Assembly (NCBI GenBank): GCA_913009655.1
Contig: CAJVWI010000010.1
Span: forward strand, 1-64,000
Reading direction: 5' to 3'
Source: an uncultured Cryomorphaceae bacterium
GTDB lineage: Bacteria > Bacteroidota > Bacteroidia > Flavobacteriales > Schleiferiaceae
DNA: 64,000 bases
This document shows, piece after piece, positions 45,459 to 54,869 of the stretch; within the stretch, counting starts at the first letter, position 1; each line of letters opens with the position of its first letter. The notes beneath the pieces were generated by a model. That model worked only from the letters and a program-made list of their open reading frames with translations. It did no database searches and was not told the DNA's origin. Made by a program: the position numbers and the translations under genes.

Positions 45459-46757
45459 CTACGCTAAGTTCTTGCTTGAATAATAAAATTTGTTTACACC
45501 GAACCATAAAGACATTGCAATTAAAAAAAAGATGGAAAGAACTAATGGTGATAATCTAAGGTCTCCCGTTACCGTTTCTACCCAGCCAACGGCAACCATC
45601 CCAAGAACAGTAGCAAGTTTTTCAGCAATATCAAAGAAACTAAAATAAGTTACATGCTCACCCTCCAGTGGCAACATCTTTGAAAATGTTGACCGACCCA
45701 AAGATTGTAACCCTCCCATGACTAGTCCTACTGAAGCTCCGAGAAGATAAAATTGGAGTTCTGAATTTACGAAAAACGCAACTATACAAATGACTACCCA
45801 CAAGGCCGAAGCCAATATTAAACTTCGAATATTTCCAAATTTATAAGAGAGCTTGGCAAAAATCCATGAGCCCAAAATAGCAACAAATTGAATTAGTAAA
45901 ATAGTTAATATCAAAGAACTTGAATCTAGTCCAAGAACTTTAGTTCCAAATAAAGAAGCAATAAGAATAACGGTTTGAACTCCTGCAGAAGCAAAGAAAA
46001 AACCTAGTAAAAATCTATTAAGTCCATGGATTTTATTAAATTCTTTTAAAACCAAAAACAAGCGCAGATAACTCTCCCGTATGTATCCTTTATTTTTTTC
46101 CATCAAAACTGAAACACCAGATGGCAAACGAGATAATGCAAATTCACCCCAAAATAGCCACCATATTCCTACAAAAACAAAACTCAACCTTGTGATCACG
46201 GCAACTTCAATTCCTAACCAATCTGGATTTTGAATAAGTGCTAAAGATGCTATCAAAACTAGAGAGCTACCCAAATATCCCAAAGCAAAACCCCGCGCAC
46301 TTAAAGAATCTTGATCCTCTATTTTTGCTATTTCGGGTAAGTAAGAATTATAAAAAACCAAACTCCCACTAAAACATAGTGAGGCTAAATAGGGTGATAA
46401 AAGACCCCACCACAAAGTGCTTTCAGTAAAAAAAAACATCCCTGCACATGCCATTGAACCACAATAAATAAAAGCACGCATAAATGATTTTTTCTTACCT
46501 GAGACTTCAGACAAAGCACTTAGGTAAGGAGTTATTATACTAATTGTCAAAAATGCTGCAGCAACCACAAATGTGTATGCCGCAGTAGTAGAAATATTAC
46601 CGCTAAAAAAAGGAAAACTTATCTTTCCGGCGCCATCCATAACTGCAGTGTAATAAATTGGAAAAATTGCAGTACTAATTACAAGGCTGTAAGAAGAATT
46701 TGCCCAGTCATACATTGCCCAACCCCATTGGGTTTTGGAATCACTCGATGTTGCCAT
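45459..46757 (-). CDS. MFS transporter, UMF1 (Atg22-like) family
   Basis: A 12-helix major facilitator of about 432 aa from the ATG at 46757; the track's 46790 adds a non-conserved tail. It begins WGWAMYDWANSSYSLVISTAIFPIYY, the UMF1 signature, and has QSLGRSTFSKMLPLEGEHVTYFSFFDIAEKLATVLG near the C-terminus. Substrate is unknown (peptide or amino-acid efflux is speculated for the family). Same strand and 1 bp from the haem protein gene. Confidence 0.85.
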   Translation of the reverse strand: MATSSDSKTQWGWAMYDWANSSYSLVISTAIFPIYYTAVMDGAGKISFPFFSGNISTTAAYTFVVAAAFLTISIITPYLSALSEVSGKKKSFMRAFIYCGSMACAGMFFFTESTLWWGLLSPYLASLCFSGSLVFYNSYLPEIAKIEDQDSLSARGFALGYLGSSLVLIASLALIQNPDWLGIEVAVITRLSFVFVGIWWLFWGEFALSRLPSGVSVLMEKNKGYIRESYLRLFLVLKEFNKIHGLNRFLLGFFFASAGVQTVILIASLFGTKVLGLDSSSLILTILLIQFVAILGSWIFAKLSYKFGNIRSLILASALWVVICIVAFFVNSELQFYLLGASVGLVMGGLQSLGRSTFSKMLPLEGEHVTYFSFFDIAEKLATVLGMVAVGWVETVTGDLRLSPLVLSIFFLIAMSLWFGVNKFYYSSKNLA

Positions 46758-46815
46758 TAACGGAATTTTGACCAAGGTATAAAAAAGCAAATGACTAAAA
46801 CATCAAATATTGGAC

Positions 46816-46857
46816 TTTGTATTTCTTTTTAATCATGAAAAGAACAAGAAATACAAA
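46816..46857. terminator. Long inverted repeat after acnB
   Basis: TTTGTATTTCTT (46816-46827) and AAGAAATACAAA (46846-46857) form a perfect 12-bp stem with an 18-base loop, 64 bp beyond the acnB stop. On the minus strand it is a candidate terminator or mRNA 3' stabilising hairpin for acnB. Confidence 0.5.
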
Positions 46858-46920
46858 AATTATGACACTACAAATTAGATCAAAGAATACATGATCAAGT
46901 CAAATAATAAAAAAGCTATT

Positions 46921-49695
46921 TTAGGAACACATTCTCTTACTCGGAGGTGAAAATTTAGTCAAATTAATGCCATCAACAGCATGATGATACTCTTTCAAGG
47001 TTGGTATTCTTCCTAGAATTGCCGAAAGCACAGTTACTGGAGTTGACCCAAGTAATGACTCTCCTTTTTTTCGTTCCGAATCAGCAACTACGCGTCCTTT
47101 AAACAAACGCGTCGACGTGGCCATAACAGTATCCCCTTTTTCAGCTTTTTCCTGATTTCCCATACAAAGATTGCATCCCGGTCTCTCTAGATACATCATA
47201 TTTTTATATTCGGTACGAGCAGTATTTTTCGGTGCATCATCATTGAACTCAAAACCTGAGTATTTAGAGAGAATATCCCAATCCCCTTCCTCTTTGAGTT
47301 CATCAATAATATTATATGTTGGAGCAGCAACTACTAAAGGGGCATTAAATTGAACTAATCCCTTCTGAGCTTCTATATTTTTAAGCATTTGAGAAACTAT
47401 TTTTAAATCACCTTTGTGAACCATACAGGACCCAACAAAGCCAAGATCGATTCGTTTACTTCCCTTATAATAAGATAGAGGTCGTATCGCATCATGAGTA
47501 TATCTTTTGGAAACATCCTCATTATGAACATCTGGGTCAGCAATCATGGGTTGCCCTATAATATTCAAATCTACTTCAAACTCGGCATAATACTTGGCAT
47601 TAATATCAGGAGTTAGAGCGGGTTTTACGCCTGTTCTAATCTCTTTGATTCTTTTATCTGCTAAATCTATAAGCCCTTGAAGAACTTGAGATTCATTATC
47701 CATTCCCTTCTTTATCATGATCTCGATTCTTGACTTAGAAATCTCCAGAGATTTAATAAGTGTATCATCTTGAGAAATACAGATAGATGCCTTTGCTTTC
47801 ATTTCAGCAGTCCAATCTGTAAATGTGAATGCTTGATCAGCAAGCAAAGTTCCAATATGGACCTCGATAATTCTCCCTTGGAAAACATTTTCATCAAAAT
47901 TATCAAGCATTTGAGATTGAGTAGCATGCACAACATCTCTAAAGTCCATATGACTCTGCATTTCCCCTTTAAAAGTAACCTTTACAGATTCAGGAATCGG
48001 CATACTTGCTTCACCAGTTGCAAGGGCAAGAGCAACAGTTCCTGAGTCCGCACCAAATGCGACACCTTTTGACATTCTTGTATGAGAATCTCCACCGATA
48101 ATTATAGCCCAATCATCAATTGTAATATCATTCAAAACTTTATGAATAACATCCGTCATAGGGGAATATATGTTTTTAGGATCACGAGCAGTAATCAAAC
48201 CAAAATCGTGCATAAACTTCATTAATCTTGGAATATTTTCTTGAGCCTTACTATCCCAAACTGAAGCTGTATGACATCCAGATTGATATGCACCGTCAAC
48301 AATTGGTGAAATTTTAGTGGCTGCCATCATTTCAAGTTCCTGAGAGGTCATTAAGCCTGTTGTGTCCTGAGAACCCACTATATTTACTTCTAACCGGACA
48401 TCAGAACCAGCATGTAAAACTCTACTTGAGCTCAATCCAACTGCATTTTTATTAAATATTTTTTCCACAGCAGTCAAACCTTGTCCTTGATTAGAAACCT
48501 CTTTAGACAAGGCAAATACTTTTGGAGTTTCAATACCAAGAGTTTTTGAGGCAAATGTTTGAAGCTTCTTACCAAAAACAATTGCATATGAACCTCCCGC
48601 TCTCATAAATTCTAATTTCTGAGGCGTGAACGAAGCAGATATATCACAGAGCTCGGTATCCCCATGATACAGCTTCTTATCTTTTGTATTTATGATAAGT
48701 TCAGTACCCGTTTTAATCGAATAAACCTCTTCTAGTATTGCTTCTCCATCTTTATCTAGTACTGTAGCACCATTGGGATATTTTTTCTTGACCCAATTCT
48801 TTAGATCAATACCAATCCCACCCGTTACATCTACAGTTGTTAAAAAAATTGGAGAAATACCATTTGTCCCGGCCACTATTGGTGCATAATTTATAAAAGG
48901 TACATAAGGGCTTGCCTGCTTGCCAATCCAGAGTGCCACATTATTGACTCCGGACATTCTTGAAGAACCGACACCCATAGTACCCTTTTCAGCAATTAAC
49001 ATTATCCGACTGTTAGGATATTTTTTTTGGAGACGTGTAAGTTCGTTTTGTTTTTCTAGGTTATGCTCAAACATACATTTACCATGCAACTCTCTATCTG
49101 ATCTCGAATGCGCATCACTACCTGGGGATAATAAATCCGTTGATATATCGCCCACTCCAGCAACATAAGTAACAACTTTTATTTTCTCATCTACATCTGG
49201 AAGCTTAGTGAAAAACTCAGCATTAGCATAACTTTCTAAAACTTCTTTCGCAATATTATTACCACTCTGATATGCTTTCTTTAGACGATTCATATCTTCA
49301 TCATAAAGGAAAAATTGAGTTTTCAGGATAGCAGCAGCTTTTTTCTGAATCTCTCTATCTTTCTCAAGAGAAAGATCAATTAAAACCTCAACTGAAGCCC
49401 CCCCCTTCATATGAGATAATAACTTAAAAGCAAATGTGATAGTAATCTCTTCAATAAGATATTTACCAAGAATAATCTCCTTTAAAAAATCAGCTTTTAT
49501 CCTAGCTGCACTGGTTGTTCCTGGTAAAACATTATATATAAAAAAATCTATAGATTTTTTCCGCAGAGAACTATTTAAATCTTTTATATATGTTATGATA
49601 TCAAATAATAAGTCCGCACTATCAATTGGCTTAGGTTTAAGCCCTTGGAGACTTCTATCTTCTATATCTTTGCAATAATCTTTATATAAACTCAT
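46921..49695 (-). CDS. acnB: Bifunctional aconitate hydratase B / 2-methylisocitrate dehydratase
   Basis: This 924-aa TCA-cycle enzyme has AcnB domain order. First come a HEAT-like N-terminal domain (about 1-155) and a swivel domain with VVTYVAGVGDISTDLLSPG. The catalytic domains follow (QDTTGLMTSQELEMMAATKISP, GGDSHTRMSKGVAFGADSG). The cluster cysteines are in GFVGSCMVHKGD and ERPGCNLCMGNQ. A promoter box TATTTTTG lies at 49774-49767. With icd at 56809 it shows a working oxidative TCA branch. AcnB in E. coli also binds RNA when it loses its cluster. Confidence 0.95.
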   Translation of the reverse strand: MSLYKDYCKDIEDRSLQGLKPKPIDSADLLFDIITYIKDLNSSLRKKSIDFFIYNVLPGTTSAARIKADFLKEIILGKYLIEEITITFAFKLLSHMKGGASVEVLIDLSLEKDREIQKKAAAILKTQFFLYDEDMNRLKKAYQSGNNIAKEVLESYANAEFFTKLPDVDEKIKVVTYVAGVGDISTDLLSPGSDAHSRSDRELHGKCMFEHNLEKQNELTRLQKKYPNSRIMLIAEKGTMGVGSSRMSGVNNVALWIGKQASPYVPFINYAPIVAGTNGISPIFLTTVDVTGGIGIDLKNWVKKKYPNGATVLDKDGEAILEEVYSIKTGTELIINTKDKKLYHGDTELCDISASFTPQKLEFMRAGGSYAIVFGKKLQTFASKTLGIETPKVFALSKEVSNQGQGLTAVEKIFNKNAVGLSSSRVLHAGSDVRLEVNIVGSQDTTGLMTSQELEMMAATKISPIVDGAYQSGCHTASVWDSKAQENIPRLMKFMHDFGLITARDPKNIYSPMTDVIHKVLNDITIDDWAIIIGGDSHTRMSKGVAFGADSGTVALALATGEASMPIPESVKVTFKGEMQSHMDFRDVVHATQSQMLDNFDENVFQGRIIEVHIGTLLADQAFTFTDWTAEMKAKASICISQDDTLIKSLEISKSRIEIMIKKGMDNESQVLQGLIDLADKRIKEIRTGVKPALTPDINAKYYAEFEVDLNIIGQPMIADPDVHNEDVSKRYTHDAIRPLSYYKGSKRIDLGFVGSCMVHKGDLKIVSQMLKNIEAQKGLVQFNAPLVVAAPTYNIIDELKEEGDWDILSKYSGFEFNDDAPKNTARTEYKNMMYLERPGCNLCMGNQEKAEKGDTVMATSTRLFKGRVVADSERKKGESLLGSTPVTVLSAILGRIPTLKEYHHAVDGINLTKFSPPSKRMCS

Positions 49696-49766
49696 AAATA
49701 GTAATGATATTTAAGAAAACCACATCATTTATTGATAGAAATTATACGGTTTGTTCTTTATTTTAA

Positions 49767-49774
49767 CAAAAATA
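49767..49774 (-). promoter_or_regulatory. -7 element upstream of acnB
   Basis: TATTTTTG on the minus strand (49774-49767) fits TAnnTTTG and would start a message with a leader of about 65 bases before the ATG at 49695. The 162-bp gap between acnB and the next gene is otherwise AT-rich, apart from a TTACTTT/AAAGTAA hairpin at about 49783-49801. Confidence 0.45.
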
Positions 49775-49857
49775 CAAAACATTACTTTATTTCAAAGTAA
49801 GTTTAAATCAAAAACACCTCAAACTGACTATTAAAAAGTAGAGTTAAACATTTGAAT

Positions 49858-50679
49858 TTAGTGAATTACGGCTATCCTTTCTAGCCATACTCCATCGATT
49901 GATTCCGAAATAATGGTTATCAAACCACAATCAAAAAGATGAATTGGTAATGACCATTTTTCATCTATCCAGTTACCAGAAACAACCAACTCACCTACTG
50001 AATTGTATATTGATATGCCTGCTGACGACTTATTTTCAGGGCGAGTAAGAATTAATTTATTTTGAGAAATGAAAGCTTTGTAACCTGATAAATGTTTCTC
50101 TTGCATAGAAATCCATAAATGCCCAGCATCAATAGCACTATCAAGCTCGGATTGATACGCAAAATCCTTTATTATTAGCTTTTCTCCGTTCTCTATCTTA
50201 ATTCTCACCCAACCATAAAGCAGCGAATCATTTTTAGCCAATCTCAACCCAATAAAACCTTCAGTATCCTCTTGCCACTGAGAGTAGGGATCTGAAATAC
50301 TATCAAACCGGTATTCAATTGTCCCATAATAATCTGTTGATGAAATACCCTGCCAAGGATTTGATGAGTAAGAGATACTATCTCCAACATTTAATTTGTC
50401 CGCGTAAAAAAAGAATCCTCTTTGCCTCCCATAAACTCTTGAATTAGATGAGTCAAGTGGGATAATTACTGAATGGTCAATTAATCCTGTCGTTCCAGTA
50501 TCACGATACTGAATAAACCTAAAGTCTAATATTGTATCATTATTTAGATCAAGATCAAAATAATCACCATTAAATTCAAGAGTGGTATCAGGAATATCGA
50601 TATAAACATATTGAGCCTGAACTGAAGTCAGTGTCAATAGCGTAACTAACGTAGTAAAATAATTTTTTTTTATTTTCAT
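49858..50679 (-). CDS. Secreted protein with T9SS-like C-terminal sorting domain
   Basis: 273 aa from the ATG at 50679; the longer track ORF starts inside the divergent permease region. Signal peptide MKIKKNYFTTLVTLLTLTSVQAQ. The middle (DFDLDLNNDTILDFRFIQY-type strands, GTIEYRFDSISDPYSQW, YGWVRIKIENGEKLIIKDFAYQ) resembles secreted adhesin-like modules in this phylum. The last 70 residues (AGISIYNSVGELVVSGNW, LPIHLFDCGLITII) look like a type A T9SS tail, although the terminal KxxIxH-like ending is degenerate. Function unknown. Confidence 0.6.
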   Translation of the reverse strand: MKIKKNYFTTLVTLLTLTSVQAQYVYIDIPDTTLEFNGDYFDLDLNNDTILDFRFIQYRDTGTTGLIDHSVIIPLDSSNSRVYGRQRGFFFYADKLNVGDSISYSSNPWQGISSTDYYGTIEYRFDSISDPYSQWQEDTEGFIGLRLAKNDSLLYGWVRIKIENGEKLIIKDFAYQSELDSAIDAGHLWISMQEKHLSGYKAFISQNKLILTRPENKSSAGISIYNSVGELVVSGNWIDEKWSLPIHLFDCGLITIISESIDGVWLERIAVIH

Positions 50680-50717
50680 AGTAATGCAAATTTGCAAAAG
50701 TCCTCGCAACCGAGCAC

Positions 50718-50725
50718 TACCTTTA
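50718..50725 (+). promoter_or_regulatory. -7-like element before the permease gene
   Basis: TACCTTTA (50718-50725), one mismatch from consensus, ends seven bases before ATG 50733. Another near-leaderless arrangement, at the head of the glycan export locus. Confidence 0.45.
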
Positions 50726-50732
50726 CCAATAT

Positions 50733-51986
50733 ATGATAAAAATACGTCAAACATGGATCTTAGAAGCTGTTAATATGGCAGCTCAATCTCTACGCTCACA
50801 GATGCTTAGAGCATCTTTGACTGCATTAATTATAGCCACTGGAATAACAGCTTTAGTGGGAATGCTCACTGCAACATCCGTTATGGAAAGTAGTATCTCT
50901 AACCAATTCACCACAATGGGAGCGAATACCTTTAGTATTCAAAGCGGTGGACAAATGATTAGAATTGGACGCAATGGCAAAAGAGAAAAACGACAAGAGC
51001 AAATTCCAATTAGAACTGCAAAAATCCTAAAAGAAAATCTTTTACTCAAAGGTCTTGATGCCAGCTTAAGCGATGACCTTCTTTCTACAGCAATTATTCG
51101 ACACCGTGAAAAAGAAACAAATCCAAATGTAAGAGTCCAAGGCGTAGATTTAAACTTCATGTCCGTTAATGGCTTAGAAATAAAAGATGGTCGGTATTTT
51201 TCAGGATTAGAAGAAAAAGAAGCAAGGTCTGTTGCCATAATAGCTCCAGACATTGTAAATAAATTGTTTCAAAACACCTCTGCTATTGGAAAAATGATCA
51301 GAATAAATGGTAAACCTTTTCGAGTCATTGGAATTACAAAAGAAAAAGGCAATAGCTCTTTTATGGCAAGTGACAATTTGGTTTATTTACCTTTAATGAC
51401 CGGGTTAAAAGATTTCGGATCGTCGTCGTCTTCGATAGTAACTAGTATTCTTGCACCAGGTCCCGAAAAAATAGATGCTGCAATTAATGAAGCAATCGCA
51501 ACCATGCGGTCAGTCAGAAAACTGAGTCCTGGAGAGGGAAATGACTTTAATATTAGACGGTCCGATAACCTTTCTTCAATACTTATTGAATCATTAAGTT
51601 CGGTCAGTATAGGAGCTGCACTGATAGGCTTTATTACTCTTCTTGGCGCTTCAATCTCTCTAATGAACATAATGCTAGTATCAGTTACTGAAAGGACAAG
51701 TGAAATAGGAATACGAAAGGCTCTTGGGGCAAGTGAGAATTTCATAATTACTCAATTTTTATCCGAAGCAATTTTAGTTAGTCTAATTGGAGGAATATTT
51801 GGAATATGCTTGGGCTTAATCGTAGGGAATGGATTGGCATTCGCTCTTGACACATCAGTCGTTTTGCCATTTAAATGGATTCTACTGGCATTTATTGTCT
51901 CCTTCCTTGTTGGCATAATATCTGGTTGGTACCCTGCTCGCACAGCGGCAAAACTAGACCCAATAGAAGCTCTCCGATATGAATAA
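50733..51986 (+). CDS. MacB/FtsX-type ABC permease without ATPase
   Basis: 417 aa. One N-terminal transmembrane helix (about 28-55, LTALIIATGITALVGMLT) is followed by a periplasmic MacB_PCD domain (about 60-275). Three C-terminal helices follow (for example ALIGFITLLGASISLMNIMLVS and AILVSLIGGIFGICLGLIVG), with the conserved TERTSEIGIRKALGAS coupling loop. Such permeases need a LolD/MacB-type ATPase, which is not adjacent. It overlaps the Wzm-like gene by 8 bp, so it is tied to that locus. Confidence 0.87.
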   Translation: MIKIRQTWILEAVNMAAQSLRSQMLRASLTALIIATGITALVGMLTATSVMESSISNQFTTMGANTFSIQSGGQMIRIGRNGKREKRQEQIPIRTAKILKENLLLKGLDASLSDDLLSTAIIRHREKETNPNVRVQGVDLNFMSVNGLEIKDGRYFSGLEEKEARSVAIIAPDIVNKLFQNTSAIGKMIRINGKPFRVIGITKEKGNSSFMASDNLVYLPLMTGLKDFGSSSSSIVTSILAPGPEKIDAAINEAIATMRSVRKLSPGEGNDFNIRRSDNLSSILIESLSSVSIGAALIGFITLLGASISLMNIMLVSVTERTSEIGIRKALGASENFIITQFLSEAILVSLIGGIFGICLGLIVGNGLAFALDTSVVLPFKWILLAFIVSFLVGIISGWYPARTAAKLDPIEALRYE

Positions 51987-52812
51987 AAAAATCCACACTG
52001 TATCTTCATCCGATTCTATTTGGAAATTCACCAAAGAAGACTTCAGACGCACAAGGCAAGTAACTTGGGCCTTTGCTCGAAGAGATCTACAATTGCGGTA
52101 TATTCAAACAAGACTAGGATGGTTTTGGTCAATTGGACAACCTCTAATGGCTGCAATTTTGGTGCTAGTTGTTTTTTCATGGATTGTTCAAATTAAGGCT
52201 CCCGACGGATTCGATTATTCAATTTATGCTTTTGCCAGCCTACCTGCTTGGTTGATGTCCCAGCATATCATAATGCAAGGCTCCCCAAGTCTAGTGCACA
52301 ATCAACATATTATATCTAAAGTAGCATTCCCACGGCAGTCACTCCCACTAAGTAAGGCATTAGTTGCACTAGTCGATTATCTAGTGGCAACAATACTATA
52401 CTTTTTATTTAGGGGGATTCAATCAGGAATATGGGACTTTTATCTATTTAGTTTTTTATTTTATTCTTTTATGACAATTCTAGCGTCTTTGGGAATAGCA
52501 TATTTTATAGCGGCAATATCAATTCGCTTCCGTGATTGGCTGGCAATACTCCCATTACTAATTCAAGGATTATTTCTACTTAGCCCCATAGTGTACCCAA
52601 CGGAAAAATATAGCAATGCTCTTGGAGAATATGAATGGATCTTATATTTAAATCCGTTTGTTGCAATTTCTGACGGATTTAGGTGGACATGGATGGGTAT
52701 AAATAATTGGAGCGAGTTGCATTACATCTCTTTTTTAATGATTATTGTAATATACTTTAGTGGTTTTACAGCAATTAAATACGCTGAGAACAAAATGGTT
52801 GATACTTTATGA
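51979..52812 (+). CDS. wzm: ABC-2 type polysaccharide export permease (Wzm-like)
   Basis: 277 aa with six transmembrane helices (for example WFWSIGQPLMAAILVLVVFSWIVQ and FLFYSFMTILASLGIAYFIAAIS). FARRDLQLRYIQTRLGWFWSIGQPLM is the usual N-terminus of this family, and FRDWLAILPLLIQGLFLLSPIVYP is the C-terminal block. It exports undecaprenyl-linked O-antigen or capsule glycans with the Wzt partner, whose start overlaps its stop by 4 bp. Confidence 0.92.
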   Translation: MNKKIHTVSSSDSIWKFTKEDFRRTRQVTWAFARRDLQLRYIQTRLGWFWSIGQPLMAAILVLVVFSWIVQIKAPDGFDYSIYAFASLPAWLMSQHIIMQGSPSLVHNQHIISKVAFPRQSLPLSKALVALVDYLVATILYFLFRGIQSGIWDFYLFSFLFYSFMTILASLGIAYFIAAISIRFRDWLAILPLLIQGLFLLSPIVYPTEKYSNALGEYEWILYLNPFVAISDGFRWTWMGINNWSELHYISFLMIIVIYFSGFTAIKYAENKMVDTL

Positions 52813-53960
52813 CACTCTCTTCAAATCTTGCTATTCAAACAGAAAACTTAGGAAAAAAGTATAAACTAAAAAGTTCAGAATCTTGGGCATTAAAAAATAT
52901 AAATTTAAATATTGAAACAGGAAGCGCTCTAGGCATTATAGGCCCAAACGGAGCAGGAAAGTCAACCTTATTAAAAATATTATCAGGCTTAACCAAGCCA
53001 ACTTCGGGAAGCTATAAATATCGAGGCTCGTTAACAAGTCTCCTAGAGGTTGGGACAGGATTCCACCCCGATCTATCAGGCATAGAAAACATATATCTAA
53101 GTGCCGCTCTTAATGGCATGACGAGAAAAAAAATAAGAGAAAGAGTCGACCAAATTATTGATTTTTCAGGTATCTCTTCAGACTATATCAACCAACCCAT
53201 TAAACACTACTCAAGTGGCATGAAAGTCCGTTTAGGTTTTGCTGTTGCTGCTCACGTAAATGCTGATATACTTGTTGTCGATGAGGTACTTGCCGTAGGT
53301 GACTTTAGTTTTCAAGAAAAATGTATGAGAAGCATGGAGTTCCAAATGCATGAAGAGGGAAGAACAGTTTTATTTGTATCCCATAATTTGTATACTCTCC
53401 AAAAGCTTTGTCCACAAGCTATATTTCTTGATAAGAGTGAATTGATTCAAATTGGTAATAGTAAAGATGTTTGTGAAAGTTATATCGGTCAAACACTAGA
53501 CCGAAGTAATTATGTAGAACTTGAAAAAAGAGAAGACAGAGGAGGCTCAGGAAAAATACGAATCAACAAATTGGAATGGACTCCTAAATTATTACAAACA
53601 GGTAAAAAAGCAGTTCTAACAATTGGATATCAAGCCAAAGAAAAATTGGAGGACATGAACATTAAAATCAGCATCAATGGATCCGATGGCCGTTTTTTAA
53701 CTCCCTTATCCATGCACAGTAGTAATTTCAGACCTGAATCCATGCCTAATAATGGAGAGCTGACAGTAAATATTGAGAATATACCATGGATGAAGGGGAA
53801 CTACTTTATTGATGTCAGAGTTATTGAAAAAGGAATAGTTTGCGACGACCTACGAATAGCCAGCAAATTTCAAGTTCATGGCGGAACTTTTATTGAAGGT
53901 GGAGATGAATTCAATTCAACAAAAAATGGAGTCTTTATTCCACATGTCTGGAGTATTTAA
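52809..53960 (+). CDS. wzt: ABC polysaccharide export ATPase with C-terminal glycan-binding domain (Wzt-like)
   Basis: 383 aa. Walker A is GPNGAGKSTLLKILSG, the signature YSSGMKVRLGFAVA, and Walker B ADILVVDEVLAVGD with switch His SHNL. Residues about 255-383 form a Wzt_C-like beta-sandwich that in known systems recognises the modified non-reducing end of the chain before export. It therefore predicts a chain-terminating modification, and a sulfotransferase lies next to it. Overlaps the convergent sulfotransferase gene by 26 bp. Confidence 0.92.
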   Translation: MTLSSNLAIQTENLGKKYKLKSSESWALKNINLNIETGSALGIIGPNGAGKSTLLKILSGLTKPTSGSYKYRGSLTSLLEVGTGFHPDLSGIENIYLSAALNGMTRKKIRERVDQIIDFSGISSDYINQPIKHYSSGMKVRLGFAVAAHVNADILVVDEVLAVGDFSFQEKCMRSMEFQMHEEGRTVLFVSHNLYTLQKLCPQAIFLDKSELIQIGNSKDVCESYIGQTLDRSNYVELEKREDRGGSGKIRINKLEWTPKLLQTGKKAVLTIGYQAKEKLEDMNIKISINGSDGRFLTPLSMHSSNFRPESMPNNGELTVNIENIPWMKGNYFIDVRVIEKGIVCDDLRIASKFQVHGGTFIEGGDEFNSTKNGVFIPHVWSI

Positions 53961-54840
53961 AAATCAACTTTTTTATTTTTCCCAAAATTGAGATAGTTTC
54001 AATATTTGGCCCCTTAGAATGATAAAAAAGTCTTTTCATATATTCTGAACCTTCAGCACTTGACAGGGAATTGGTATTTTCTAAATTCCAATCCTTAGAA
54101 TCATATTCCTGATCTGCTAAAAAATCATTGAAAATGGGTGAAAAAAAACCTACATCTTCAGACGTGAACCACCGTCGCCAATTACCATAGCTTTTTGTTC
54201 GACTTACATGCATAAAACTCGGACGAATACCATGTTTACTCTCTAGAGTAAAGCCAAGATAATTTTCTAGCCCCATCAATTTTTCATCTACAATATCTTC
54301 ATAACTAATTACAAACCAACCTTTTACGCGTAAAATATTTATGAAATCACTTAATATTTTCAAATTTTTTCGATAATCATTCGCCCATCTCTTTAAAAAG
54401 ATAGAATCTGAACTTAGTAAGTTATAAAATGGGATACTCGCAGGGTTATTTTCCTTACTTTTTGCAAGTTCATAAGCTCTAATATAATCCTCAGGGTTTG
54501 GATTGTGACGATGAAACCATCTGTAAAAGAAAGCTGAAATCCATCTATCGCGAGGATCTCTAATTATAAATATTTTTTTATCATAAGAATTAAACGCTGT
54601 CAAAGCCTTTTCGCCTTCCCACCCAGATTTCTTATTAGCGTCTGCATATAAAATCTTGACAAGCATATTATCAGATTCATCCCAAAATTTACCATCGTTA
54701 CGATGCAATCTATTATTCTGATCTATAAACCTAGGCTCAAAAGACTCAACTAAATTTTTATTCCGTCCCATTGCTTCTGCAAGAAGAGAAAATAGATAAG
54801 TTGTACCGCTTTTTGGCAATCCATAAATTACTGTTCGCAT
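53935..54840 (-). CDS. Sulfotransferase family protein
   Basis: 301 aa, soluble. The PAPS-binding motif VIYGLPKSGTTYLFSLLAEA lies at residues 4-23 (5'-phosphosulfate loop) and KIFIIRDPRDRWISAFFYRWFH (about 89-110) is the 3'-phosphate loop; GFTLESKHGIRPSFMHVSR is distal. It would transfer sulfate from PAPS to a sugar hydroxyl or amine. Its place between Wzt and two glycosyltransferases suggests the exported glycan is sulfated. It is convergent with wzt and divergent from the GT2 gene. Confidence 0.8.
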   Translation of the reverse strand: MRTVIYGLPKSGTTYLFSLLAEAMGRNKNLVESFEPRFIDQNNRLHRNDGKFWDESDNMLVKILYADANKKSGWEGEKALTAFNSYDKKIFIIRDPRDRWISAFFYRWFHRHNPNPEDYIRAYELAKSKENNPASIPFYNLLSSDSIFLKRWANDYRKNLKILSDFINILRVKGWFVISYEDIVDEKLMGLENYLGFTLESKHGIRPSFMHVSRTKSYGNWRRWFTSEDVGFFSPIFNDFLADQEYDSKDWNLENTNSLSSAEGSEYMKRLFYHSKGPNIETISILGKIKKLIFKYSRHVE

Positions 54841-54869
54841 GGGGGCTGAAGGTAATGTAAATTCGGGGT

